A DNA stretch of 64,000 nt. Source: Chlamydomonas sphaeroides. Lineage: Eukaryota; Chlorophyta; Chlorophyceae; Chlamydomonadales; Chlamydomonadaceae. The stretch is from NCBI GenBank assembly GCA_001662425.1, contig BDDC01000035.1, positions 1,006-65,005 on the forward strand, in the 5' to 3' direction. This document shows, one piece after another, positions 1 through 11,300 of this stretch. Made by a program: the position numbers and the translations under genes. Under the pieces are notes generated by a model. It did no database searches. It saw only the letters and a program-made list of their open reading frames with translations, and had not been told where the DNA came from. Numbering within the stretch: position 1 is the first letter of the stretch; each line of letters opens with the position of its first letter.

Positions 1-851
1 CCGGAGCAGTGGTACGCCATTCCCCGAGCAATTCGCGGAGCAATAGTTCACCTGTCATACGCATGTCGTTATCTGGTTGTGCAGGTTTGCGTTAGGTGTG
101 GGGAGTGGCACCCTAAAAAGGCGCAGCTCCGCAATGGACGGACCACGCGTGTACGGCATTCAAGTTTATTTGCCAACACTGCGGAACCTACTGGGTAAGC
201 TCGGGGCTAAGCTCGGCCTCGGTCCAACGTACAGGGCTTTTTGTTGGAATTTGAATGAACATGACACCCGACTCTCCGACTAAGGCGTTAGGGGTAAGGC
301 ATTTGGAAGTGGCAACCAGCAATGCGAGCAGCAGCGGCGGAAGGACCCCGCTCACCGAAAAGGAAGATATGGTATAGCTGGTCCGTGCTGCTGGTGTGGC
401 GTTGACAAGAGCGGCTGTCACAGTGCTGCTGCATTGTGGGCCGCTGGCGCGGCGCCCAAGCCCATCCCCGCACGCAACCGAGAGCGAACCTGTCAATCGG
501 GGTGAGAATACGGTGAACTTGGTCAGCATCCGGAAGCGAGCAGACCGTGTAGGCAACAGGGATGGTTCAGACGAGCTCCTAAGGGCATCCCGCCGAGCCA
601 GCGGCCGATCAAGAGGGCTGAGCTCGCTCGGGGCTCGGGCCCGTGGATCAGCTATACGTCGTCTCTTGCCGATGCCGTGCCACGACACCCCCAAAACAGG
701 TCCTCCCTCCCCTCCGTCTGCCGGCTAACATGTGAACACGGTGGAAGGCCGCCTGTCCTTAGGCGCCCGCCGCGCAGCGCGCCGGACAGCGGCGGCAATG
801 GGGCGGCGACGCAGGGCCGGGGCCAGGCGGTAGAAGAGGTTGCGCGGCCGT

Positions 852-870
852 GAGAGAGAGAGAGAGAGAG
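852..870. repeat. (GA)n microsatellite
   Basis: Uninterrupted GA dinucleotide run of about nine units, directly visible, in noncoding sequence. Confidence 0.95.
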
Positions 871-1116
871 ATTACAAAAGGAAAAAGAAACCGAAACCGA
901 GCAAGGAAAAAACGAAAAAGCAGGAAGCAGGAACCGAGTCAAAGTGCCACCCAAACCGGTGGGGCCCTCAGATCCCCCACCGGCGGAGCACAGCGGGACC
1001 AAACGGACCCCAACTGCCTCCTCCATCCCCCCAACACGGCAGTCTCCCAACACCATCCCTATACAGCACACGGCAAGCACGGCCGCCCCAACTGTGACAA
1101 CAGGGCCCGAGGCGGG

Positions 1117-1310
1117 TCCGCTGCCGCCGCCGCTCCAACTCCCGGGCCGGGGCCAAGCGGCAGCGGCAGCAGCAGCGACAGCGGCAGCGAGCGCGGCAGC
1201 CCGAGCGCGGCCTCGGCTGGCGTTGCCAAGCGGAAGCGTAGCAGTGTTGGGGTCTGAGTTGGCAGCGAGGGCGGGCCCTGCCCCCTGGCCGTGCCTGGCT
1301 GGCTGGGCGG
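1117..1310 (+). repeat. Dispersed repeat, copy 1 (inverted partner at 28660-28870)
   Basis: The block reads almost the same as the reverse complement of 28660-28870. Shared stretches include GAGCGCGGCCTC, CCAAGCGGAAGCG, TTGGCAGCGAGGGCGGG and CCGTGCCTGG, in the same order and spacing with small differences. By eye the match is about 80-85 percent over the core. No terminal repeats or coding capacity are evident. It may be a fragment of a transposon family or a diverged duplicated segment. Confidence 0.75.
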
Positions 1311-1864
1311 CGGCTGTAGTGGTAGCTGCGGGTAGCTGCCGTGCGCTGGTGCTAGCAAAAGGCTGGGGGGCCGGGGTCCAGCCATTTCTTTGACGCAAGC
1401 GTGCCCCGGCCATGTCTGGGTGAAGGGACCAGGGGTCGCGTCCCAGACAAGCTCCGGCTTTGTGACGTAGAGCGCTGGTTGAGAGGGTGGCGGGCGCCTG
1501 CGTGCGTTTCAAAGCCTGCGGGAGGAAGCAATCCTGATAGTCGGGGGCGGCCGGCAGGCCCAGACAGAGAAGGGATTGGGGCTGCGCCCGTTTTACCATT
1601 CTGATGGGGATTTACTTTGTCGTAATATCGCACGCTCCACCTCATTGTAGCAGGCGGTTACGCTGCGCTGGTCGCACACGGCCGGCTGACACCCGCCACG
1701 CGCCTGTTGGGCCCCCAGGCCGCTTGGGGACGGCGGTCTGCGGCTGGCCAGACACGTACATGTATGAGCTCCCAGCTAGAAACGGGCAGGTGCGGCGGGG
1801 CCTGGTGGCTAGTTGCGGGGGGCTTCGAGCGCTTCACATGCGCGTGCGCATAACAGCGCCATGT

Positions 1865-1894
1865 CCAACACTGCCCAACACTGCCCAACACTGC
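1865..1894. repeat. 10-bp tandem repeat, three copies
   Basis: CCAACACTGC is repeated three times head to tail. Noncoding context. Confidence 0.95.
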
Positions 1895-2712
1895 ACTTCC
1901 GCATGTGCGCCAGAGAGTAACCCACACAACGCATACGGCAGGCGGGTAACGTCATTCGCTTCTTTGCGCTCAATGTCGAGGAGCCGGCGCACGTGCGGCG
2001 CCGCAGCGGGACCTGTGGGACCGCTGGAGAGTGCTCAAGGCGCGGTCCGGCCCACAAGGCCCTCCTGATACCGCCCACGCCGTTTGGTCACGCGTGGCGG
2101 TCCGATATGTGTGCCCACCCCACAGCCGGAGTGCTCGCCCTCCGACTATGAGGCGGTCGCGCTCAAGGCACCCAAGCGCACCCAACCGAGGCGGCCGCAC
2201 GGAGCACACGCGACCTGCACCTCACGCGGCTGCCTGCCACCTCCTTAGCTAGCCATGCTGCAGGGGCGCGTGCCAATCACTGCCACCGCCCGCCCCCGTC
2301 GCATGCCTCATGGCCCCTTCGAGGCAATTCGTCCTGCGACGCGGTGCATCAGGGCAGCCAGCTGCATGGCTACGCCGTGCCTGAGGGGCTGGTGCTGGGG
2401 CCGCAGTGCGTTGAGGTGTTTGTTGGACCATGCCTCTACACTTTGTGCATCTGCGCTATCGATGTCGAGCGTCAAGCTAGTCGTCCCTGTCGGCTGCGGA
2501 GCTTCCGTGAGTGTGAGATTCGTACCCAGACTGCACCCAAATGTGCTCCCCCTCCCTGGTGACGCCTGTACGCATGGCCGCAAAACACGTCACAGCACGT
2601 AGCGAACGAGGCCAAGCTCACATGCTCTGGGCCAGCAGCAGCTGAGGCGTAGACCATGCGGCCGCATAGAAGGTCGAAGGGGTGGATGGGGCAGTGCACA
2701 CGTCCACTTACG

Positions 2713-2825
2713 GCCTGCGGAGAATGGATGGCTTCAATGGCGCTCACGAAGAACCAATTTTGGAAGTTAGGGTAACAGTACTGGTAGCCCGGGGACTCCA
2801 AAATTAAACTGGTTAGCTTCTTCAT
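2713..2825 (-). CDS. Possible isolated exon of an unrecognised gene
   Basis: On the minus strand a frame opens with MKKLTSLILESPGYQYCYPN and continues through an aromatic-rich stretch (QNWFFVSAIEAIHSPQ), ending at a strong GTAAGT donor near 2712. Its composition is unlike the Arg/Ala/Pro shadow frames around it, which suggests real coding sequence. An in-frame stop lies just upstream of the Met, so this Met may be a start, or the exon may begin at an acceptor. The family is not recognised and neighbouring exons could not be fixed. A candidate next exon lies within 2308-2583. It may be a gene remnant. Confidence 0.3.
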
Positions 2826-4657
2826 GCAATGGAAGCTGCTGGGTTGTCAAATTTCAGCTTGGCAGCCTGCGCTTTAGTGAGGGGCGACACGGACGGCAAG
2901 TGCCGGCAATGCCGAGTTGTGGATGTACGCACCTGCCTACAACAGATGAAGAAGCAGGGGTAGTTTAGGCACTCTGTGCTGGCTGACTCGTGAAGCCCGC
3001 TGGCGTGGGAGTTGAACCTGTGGAGCGACGGAGCCGTGGGCTGCGATGCTGGGGCCCGGCCCGTCGGAACCAGGAGGGGGCCAGCTGCAATCGGGGCATA
3101 CCATTGGACCGGGGACCTCCTCACCACCTAGCTGCTACATTTGTGACGCTGGCGACCGGCTTATACGACACACGGAAGTACAAAGCGGTACCCGCGAGTG
3201 AGAGCTCAGTCGACATGGGGACGCCGGGGACATCAGTGAAATGTACCTGAGACAAAGCGGTGATGCCCTCGGCTGGGGCAAGCAATCCTGGGGTAGGTGC
3301 GGAGCTGTGCTTGGGGGCACTGCTTCTTGCCGTGCTGGCCTCGTGTTGCGTGCCACAGCACTTTGGGCTGTGTTTTCGGCCGTGTCCTTGAGGATAAGAG
3401 CAGGGGTGCGACGGGTACGCGATAAATGCAGGGCACACGGATCCGTATGGGCGAGGCTTCTGTGATAATCGCGCAACCAGAGGCCATCGGGTGATGGACG
3501 TGGTGCACGGCACTCAGAGTGCGCAGGGCAGGGCAGGGCACGCCAGGAGGCAGGCATGGGCAGGCGTGGGCACGCCAGGGCACGCATGGGCGTTATGGGT
3601 CGCGCAGGCGCCCACCGTCGCCGACGGAGATGAAGCATCTACATGCCCAGAAACAACGGGAAATGCGCCGGCGAGCAGAGCAGGCACTGCCAGACGGCAA
3701 GTTGTCGCTGGGAGGTGCTCGTGGACATTCGTGCGTGTGTGCGGGTGCAAGCGGACGTGGCAAAGGAAGTTCTGAGTTGAGCCCGACCCCTTAGATGAAG
3801 CTGAGCACGCCGCAGGTGTCGGCGACGCGTCGTGGGCCTGTTCTACGTCGGAATTTGTGCTCGTGGCTCGCACATTCGCGGGAGGTTGTCGTACGTCCAT
3901 TGACCACCAGAAGCTGTTCCCTTGAACCGCAACACCAACCTGCCCATATCTAATTGAAGCAAATTCACAACTAGTGTCAACAGACGAAGCGCCGTGTGTC
4001 GCGGAAGCTTCAACACATTGACGCGGCGGCGGCAGGCTTCGTGCTGCTCGATGCGTATGCTTCTCTGACGTAGCTACACGCGCACGGCAGCAAAGCAAGT
4101 TGCCCAAAATGAAGACCGCTCCCTTGCGCCAGCGGCCCGGCTGCGGGCTTGCACCCAGGTGCGCGCAGCCCCTCGCGACGCGTTTGAGATTGTCTAAGTT
4201 GCTTGTGGGCAAGTTGGTGCGCGTGGCCTCAAAGCAGCATACCACGACACAGTCATGTGAGAGGCGACGCTCTCACAATCGCGGGCCTCCTACCCTCACA
4301 GACGATGCCGGCCTCTGCTGACACGACCTGGTATTTCTCTGCCGGTCATCATGCCAAGCAAGGACAATGCTTCCGGCAGCAGCGACAACGTAAGTTTTTG
4401 AGGCCACATGCGAACTTCCACGCACGCTACACCAGAAAGCTGCGCCTCATGCACTGGTCGTCGGCCCCGGAAATGACATTGGGCTCCAATTGGGCTCTCC
4501 ACTGAAAACCTGACCGGGGCACTGCGGCGTATAGTCTCCCCCCCCCCCACCTGTCGGGCTTGCTCTTCCCCTGCCGTGCCCATATGCGAGCGTATCGCAT
4601 GCGCGCGCAAGCTCATGCTCAACCTTATCCGTATCCTGACACCCACAGCGCGTCAAG
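2826..4657. other. Intergenic region upstream of the MFS gene
   Basis: No recognisable gene. A 243-codon open frame on the minus strand (3514-4245) has no domain and atypical composition, and is treated as chance. Around 3527-3600 there are imperfect GGGCA/GGCAC repeats. A C-run lies near 4540. The last few hundred bases should hold the promoter and 5' leader of the transporter gene. Confidence 0.5.
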
Positions 4658-7374
4658 ATGGTGTACACTTACTGGGACGCGGACAAGGGCGTCCTGCAGC
4701 AGAAGCTAGAGCTCGAGGAGGTGTTACAGCGTGATGAAGCGCCGGCTCCGGCGTACGATGCCTTGTCGGTGCAGCACATCAAGCAGCTACTGTTGACGGA
4801 GCTTCAGACGGCGGAGCAGCAACGTGCTGCGCTGTCGGAGGACGACGAGGCTGCCGCGCTGGACCTGGACCTGGACCTGCAGGCCTTGCGAGAGCGGATT
4901 GCGTCCGCCTCCCTCGCATCCACCTCAGCGTCTTCCTCGGCGTCTTCCTCGACTTCAGCCCCAGCCTCGGCGAATCAGCAGCGGCCGTTGGAGCTGGTGA
5001 CGCTGGCAGCGGGCGCGGCCGTCTCGGCGTCGCTCGGCGGCGGTGGCCATGCAGGGGCCAACGGGCACGAGCGGGACGCGTCGGGGCCGGCACGATCGTC
5101 TCTCGGCAGCCATTCGCAGCGAGGAGCGGCGCCGGAGGCGCGTAACGGCGCCGCGCACGGCGCGTCCCCACCTAGTCCTGCTGGGGTACTTTCAGCTGCG
5201 CCGGCCGTCCAGTTGGAAGCTCCACTCCAGCCGGAGCACTTACTCTCGGCGGCCGCCACGCCGCTGGGCAGTGATGGCGGAAGCGGAACTGCAGCGGCGC
5301 CGGTGTTAGGCCTGCCGTCGACGCCAGCGCCAGTCGCGGCGGACGGCAGCGCACCTATCCCCGGCTCCATCTGGATCTTGTGCTGCATCTCGGCCGCGCT
5401 CACCTGCGCCAGCTGCGTCTTCAACACCGCGCTGCCCATCTACATGGTGGGTCGTGTGCGGCAAGTCGGACTGACGTGTCGCGGGGCCGGCGCAGGGCAG
5501 GTGCCCCGCGTGCGAGGCCGTACCCTGCGTAGCTGCCCGGCGTGAGAGGCCGTGTCGCGTGAGAGGCCTTGCGCGGCCAGACGCCCGCATCCTGGCGTCG
5601 CCGTCAACAGGTCCCCGCCGCGCGCTTGTCCCTGGGCCCGCAGGTCAGCGAGCTCAAAATGAGCATGCGTTCGATGGGCATGTTTGAGGGCCTGCTGGAG
5701 GCCTTCTCCTACGTCGTGCGCATGTGCTCAGGTGCGCGTCTGGACGCAGCAGGCGACGGGGCCGCGATCCCGCAAGGCTCCGCTCGAGCTGCAGCATTGT
5801 TTGGCATGGAGCCATGCCTGGAGCCACGGCAGGGGCACGTCGATTAATCTGTGCTGCATCCGCTGGTCGCATGCCTCCGCTCAGGCGTGGTGTCCGACCG
5901 CATGACGAGCCGCAAGGCTGCCATCACGCTGGGCTTCGCGGCGGGCGCGCTTGCCAAGTTCGGCATGGCGTCGGCCGGGACCGTGGGGCTGCTGTTTGCG
6001 GGCAAAGCCGTGGACCGGCTCGCGAACGGCATCCAGGTGCGTGGCGGTCCGCGTCGCCGATGTCTTGGCACCGTTACGGCCCTGTTTGGCATGGCTCATT
6101 GGTGCTTGCCCAACGACCGCAGGCCGCGCCGCGAGACGCGCTGATCGGGGACCTGTCACCGCCGGGCGTGCGCTCGTCGTGCTTCGGGCTAGCGCAGTCG
6201 TTGCGCAAGTGGGGGAGCGCGGTGGGCGCGTTGGCCGCCTTCTTCCTCATGAAGGCCTCCAACAACAACTACCAGCTCATCTTCTATTCGGCCGCCACTG
6301 TGTCGCTGCTCGCCTGCCTCGCGTTCGTGCTGTTCGTGCCAGCGCACACGCGGGAGCCCTCGCCGGTCCCGGCTAAGCCGCCCGTCGGGAATGCAGCGGC
6401 TGCGGCGACCGCCAAGCGCGGCCCGTTGGAGGGCGCTCGCGAGTTTTTCCGCGGCGTGGCGTCGCTGGGCTCGGATTTCTTCCGCATGCTCGGTGTCATC
6501 TGCCTCTACGGCCTTGGGCACATCAATGAGAGCCTGCTGGAGGTGCGTTTCAGGCTGGCTGGGCTGGAGCGCGCATGTCTGGGCTGGCCCGGGGATCGAC
6601 TCCATGCTAGTACTCCACACCACACGCTGCCAACGCGCCCCACTGCGCCCCCACGTATCCTCCCCCGCAGGCTCGCGCCATGGAGGTCGGCTTTGGCAAG
6701 GCCGAGGCGACGCTGGTGGTTGCGGCACTGGCGGCCGTGACCTTCCTCACCGCCTTCCCGCTGGGCAAACTGGATGACAAGTGAGAGGGGCATGTCCGCG
6801 TGTTGAACTGGTGGACTTGAGCTGACTGGGCTCGGCAGCCGTTGTTGGAACGCTGCAGTCCGTCCTGACCCGAACGCTGTTGCCCGCTTGCTTCCATGCC
6901 GCCCTTGCAAGGTTTGGCGCCGGTATGACGTTCGCGGTGGGCATTGGCGCGCTCATCGCGGGAGACCTGGTCCTGCTCTTCAGCGGGCCTCACCCGTGGG
7001 CGCTCTTCGCGGCGTGTGCCTTCCTCGGCGTGCACTGGGCCGTCATCCAGGGCCCGCTGCTGTCGATCGTTTCGGGCCTTGCGCCCGCCAACCTACGCGG
7101 CACCGCCTTCGGCATCTTCTACACGGTTATGGCCGTAACAGCCGTGGGCGCCAACACGATGTACGGCACCATCTGGCACACGTACGGCGCCAACGCCGCG
7201 TTCGCCACGTCTGCCGGGTTGATGACGTGCGTGCTGTTCGCTCTGCCGCACATGCTGCCGGCGGCGGCGCGCAAGGGCTCGGCGGTGCCGGCCGCTGCAC
7301 CGGCCGTGCCCTCGCTGGGCAGTGAAGGCGGCAAGGGCGGTCTCATAAGCTCGCCGTTGCCTGCTGCGGCCTAG
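4658..7374 (+). CDS. Major facilitator superfamily (MFS) transporter
   Basis: Membrane transporter of the MFS; substrate unknown. Six exons join in phase: 4658-5446, 5644-5731, 5885-6036, 6123-6542, 6671-6780 and 6912-7374, giving about 673 residues. All introns are GT-AG. Residues 1 to about 236 are hydrophilic and Ala/Ser/Gly-rich. The first membrane segment (IWILCCISAALTCASC) is at about 238-260. The loop after helix 2 carries the MFS signature GVVSDRMTSRK, and KAVDRLANGIQ followed by PRDALIGDLSPPGVRSS is the DRxxNG/PRDALI region typical of bacterial-type permeases of this superfamily. More helices follow, including VSLLACLAFVLFVP and MTFAVGIGALIAGDLVLLF. The C-terminus is short and Ala-rich. 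The start is the first ATG of the long first exon, after CGTCAAG. The 236-residue N-terminal extension is unusual for the family. MFS membership is firm; transport role is not. Confidence 0.9.
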
Positions 7375-8345
7375 TCAGCACGCATGTGCTCATGTGACGC
7401 AGGGGGTCCTGACACGCGGCTGTCGTCCGCTGGCGTGACTGATGCCGTTTGCTCGTCGTTAGGAGCTGAAAGTGCTCTGCCGCGGCGATGCTGATGGGAC
7501 TGGGGCTAGGACTGGGGTTGACGGGGTATGCGGCTGTCGCAAGCGAGGCGGTGCGACGTGTCCGGGGGAGGCCATGCGTGAGCCTGTGCAGGAGCGCGTC
7601 GTCAGCGGGGGCGGCCAGCGCGGTGCGAGCTAGAGCTGCAGAATTGGATAGCGGGCGGGTGCGCCTCTTCATGGTCGAGCGCAGCAACTGGCCCCGCATG
7701 TGGGCGCGAGTGTCAAGATGACTGAGCGTCGCGTGTGGGTGGGACCGCACATTCGTGTGTTTTCGTAGTTGCTTGGACGTGCAAATGATGTGCGCGGACT
7801 GGGTTGTCCTGTACGATAGGCACCGCGTGTGCCACGGCGGTCGTGCAGTGCGGTGGTGCCCGCACGAATGGTCAACGACTGCAGGCATTCCTGTTGCTGC
7901 GCATCTGCATGCTATCTGGCGAAAGACCGTATCCACCCTTCGCCCAAGTGTCTTCAGAACGTAAGCCTTGTTAGCTTGGGGTTGGGGTGCCGTCGCCCGC
8001 TGAGCATACGCCCGATCTTTTAAGCTACGAAGTTCAGGCAGCTGTGCGGAACCTCATTATTGCCTCTTCCGGCCGTGCGTTACCTACTTCTGCGAAATCC
8101 TCGGTCATCGCTGCCAAACAAGGTCGACATCCACCTCACGTTCACATGACCCACACGTCAGCTGCAGCCCTCAGCTTCAGCCAGGAACCATCCACAACAA
8201 TCCCAGCTGTTGCGGAACACAACGACACCACTCTCCTGCCCCGTTGGACCCAACACCGCCGCTGGGTGCGTGCCGCTTATTACAGCTACTCCGCTATGCC
8301 CGCTACTGCGGTGCCCAACTTCGGACCACCCTGAGCCCGTCGCCC
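7375..8345. other. Convergent intergenic region between MFS and MA3 genes
   Basis: The two flanking genes end towards each other, so this holds both 3' untranslated regions. I see no further gene. Short open frames here are not supported. A GGGACTGGGGCTAGGACTGG repeat-like stretch lies near 7495. Confidence 0.6.
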
Positions 8346-11300
8346 TCACGCCGCGAGCCAACCGTCCTTGGTGCCTCGCTCGCTGATGTAGGCCAGCACC
8401 GTCTTGGCCGAGGGGCCGTAGTCCATGACCTGCATGCAAGGGCAAGGGCCAGTGGACCCCAATGGCTGTTAGATGGAGCGGCGCCAGGCAACCGCAACAG
8501 CGTAGCACCGTGACCTATGGCGAAGTCGCGGCTGCTCCATGCCCATCAATCCCGCCACCGTGCCGCCACGCACTTCGTCCTCGAGGGCCGCCTTGACGCG
8601 CTCGAAGCCCGACGCCAGCTGCGTGCTCGTGACCACGCCCTGCCCAGCCAGCGCCGCCAGCAGCGCCAGGCTGGGCGCCGCCGCCGCCTCCACTGCGTCG
8701 GAGCTGCCGTTCGCGGCGCCGGCCGCCGCGCCGGCCGCGCCATGGTATCGGTTGAACGCGAGCTCGACTGTCGGGGGGCCGGAGTGCCACAGCCACGGTG
8801 AGGTAACTTCCCAGGGCAGCATCACAGCAACCCCTCTGGAGTCGGATGCACGGCACGAGTCGGCGACAGGGCACAACCGCGCCTTGCCCGGTGCTGTACC
8901 ATCTCGTATGGACTGCCAGGGACCCAACACACATGGAGGTGCAGCACGCATCGTCTTCACTGTGTGTCCCTAGTTCTGGACACACGCAGCCCCGTGCTAC
9001 CTCGTTGCTTCCCTCATGGCCACTCGTCCCCAGGCCCCAGCCCCCAGCAGGGCGCCCACCCGCCGCGACCACGGCCTCGTGGCTGTAGGCGCCCGCGTCA
9101 AGCTCCCGCAGGCAACGAGCCACCTCGGCCACATCGTTGCTGCTGCCGTACTCCTGCGGCACGGGGATGGGCGGCACGGCGCGGGAACTTCAGCGCGAGC
9201 GCAGCCGAAAGCGCTCCCACGGCAGCATGGCCGTGCGGTCCGCGCGGTGTGCCCTAGACAACCGCGCCCGTCCAGCCCGACGCAGCGAGCATACGGTGCG
9301 CCCGTGCCTCGCGACTGAGCAGCGACGGCCGCCGCGAAAGAAGGTGGGGAGCCGGCCAGGCGTGGGTGGGTGCAACGGCACCACCGGACGCACCCGGGTC
9401 CCTGCGCCACCACGCTCACCTGGATGGCGTCACGGATGGCGGTCTTGATGGCGCCCAGCTCCAGCGCACCGCCGTGCCAGCAGTTGACCAGGCGCTCGAT
9501 GCCGTGGCGAGCGCCCAGCATGATGCCCGCGGAGCGCACCACCGCCACGCCCATGCCCTCGGCATCCAGCGACGGCAGCACCTGTGGGGCCAGGGGGCGG
9601 CGCCAGCAAGTGCACGTCGCGTCAGGCACGCCAGACGCGATCCGCCTCGCCGAACCGCGCTTCCTGCCCGACCATGAACGAAACCCCCAATGACCGCACC
9701 TGTGTGAGGAAGGCGGGTGGCAGCACCTCGTCTACGATGGCGCGCCCCAGGAACAGGCTGAGTAGCTTGACGGCGTCCGGCACGTCCTGAAGGGCAGGAC
9801 CAGCAGCAGCCATGCGATCAAGCATGACGTGCGGCAGATGCATGCGGCCGTGCTGCTCCAACCGCCCCAACAGCGCCGACTCAGGCCCAAGGCCAGAGTT
9901 GGTGGATGGCCTCGCTGGCCTGGACGCCGTCCCCCAACCTACCAGCGCCAGGTCGTCCGCGGCCGCCAGCAGCCGCGTGAAGCCGGCGGCCAGGGCCTCG
10001 GAGGAGATGGTCTGCGGGTAGGGAATGGGCCGGCAGCACAGCGGGGTAGCATTGGAGGAGGCGGCACGGCATGTGGAGCAAGGGAGCCGGCAAGGGCCTC
10101 GGTAAAGGTGGCGCGCGTTTAGGGGTTCACATTGACAGCAGGTCAGGTAGCGAGGGTGGGTGCAGCAACGGCGGCCCGCGGCACGTCACCCGGTAGGGCG
10201 CGTGCGGTCCAGCTCGGAGGCCAGCGGCAACTCTTATCGCTGGGCTCGCGCTCGTGCTCGGCCCAGCCATGAGCACACGTCCAACAGCCGTGTGCATGGC
10301 GCCCTGCCGTGCGTACGCATGCGCGTGGCTCGGCGGCTCGGGCCTCACGGAATGTGGTGCTCGGGCCGCGCCCAGCCTCCCAAGCCGCACCTGCGGCACC
10401 AGCGCCACCAGCAGCTTGGACACCAGCTCGCGCTCGCGGTCGCGGCGGTCCAGCGCCAGGCTGACAGCGGCCTTGACGAAAAGCGGGTGCAGGCCGGGCT
10501 CCTCCAGCGTAGTCAGCCTGGAGGCGGGTTGGTACGCAACGGGCGCAGGTAGGGTCCCTTTGAAAGCCAGCCCAACCAAATAGCCCGCATGTCCACGGGC
10601 CCACGAGGCAGCGCAGGCATGCCAGGGCGACGGCGACCGTGAGGAAGGGGACTGCAGCGGGGATTAGTGCCCGGGAGATGGCCCCTCCGAGATGCACGTC
10701 CGTCGTCGGCTGAAGCCACTTGCCCAAGGCCGGCTCCCACCTTGCCGCCACCTCGCTTGCGTCCTGCGAGCTGAAGTACTCGCGCAGCGATGCGAGCGAG
10801 GCCGCCTTGAACGCCGCCACGCCCGGCGGCATGGCCACAGCCACGGCCCCCACGGTCGCCGCCGCGCCGCCGCCGCTGCCGCTGGGCGGCGTGGCGCAGG
10901 CCGAGGTGCCCTCCGAGGCGCCCGGGCCAAAGAGCGCCGCTGCGCCGTTGGGCCCCACATCGTCCGCGTCCACGTCCGCAAACACTTTGGCGGCCCTGCG
11001 AGTCGGGCGGCAGGAACTCACAGTGATGCTGGGCAACCAATGACGCCGCGGGGTGCCTGAGAGGTCCATGCCGCAACGGCGCAGGCCGCATTCCGGCACA
11101 ATCTGGCGTCCCACTGCACTTGCTCTGCAGCCGCCAGCCAGTTGCCTCGTGGCCCCATTCCGAATCGACGGCCACGAGTCCAACGGCGAGGCGTCTGCCC
11201 CCGGCCGCCTCGCCCAGGTGTCCCTACCTTGCCCCGCCAAGCACCGCACCCACCCTGATGTGCGTTACCCGTCCGCAACGGCACAGCCAGTTCCCCTCCA

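Larger units (their letters stand above)
1..2712. other. Left flank without a recognisable gene
   Basis: Open frames exist on both strands but are GC-rich, low in complexity (Ala/Arg/Pro/Gly runs) and overlap one another, as expected by chance at this base composition. No frame shows a recognisable domain or a convincing exon chain. The stretch contains a GA microsatellite, a short tandem repeat and a dispersed repeat, listed separately. A frame at 2308-2583 on the minus strand could be the exon following the candidate exon at 2713-2825, but nothing confirms it. Confidence 0.5.

Noticed and set aside
652..1599. 315-codon minus-strand open frame
   Set aside because: Low-complexity Ala/Arg/Ser composition, overlaps open frames in all other phases and a dispersed repeat, and has no domain. 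It is a chance frame in GC-rich DNA.
3514..4245. 243-codon minus-strand open frame
   Set aside because: No recognisable domain, overlapping frames on the plus strand, and no splice context. Not supported as a gene.
10143..11249. 368-codon minus-strand open frame
   Set aside because: Only two pieces of it are real (the MA3-3 exon around 10680-10990 and its neighbours). The rest reads through introns in the wrong frame.
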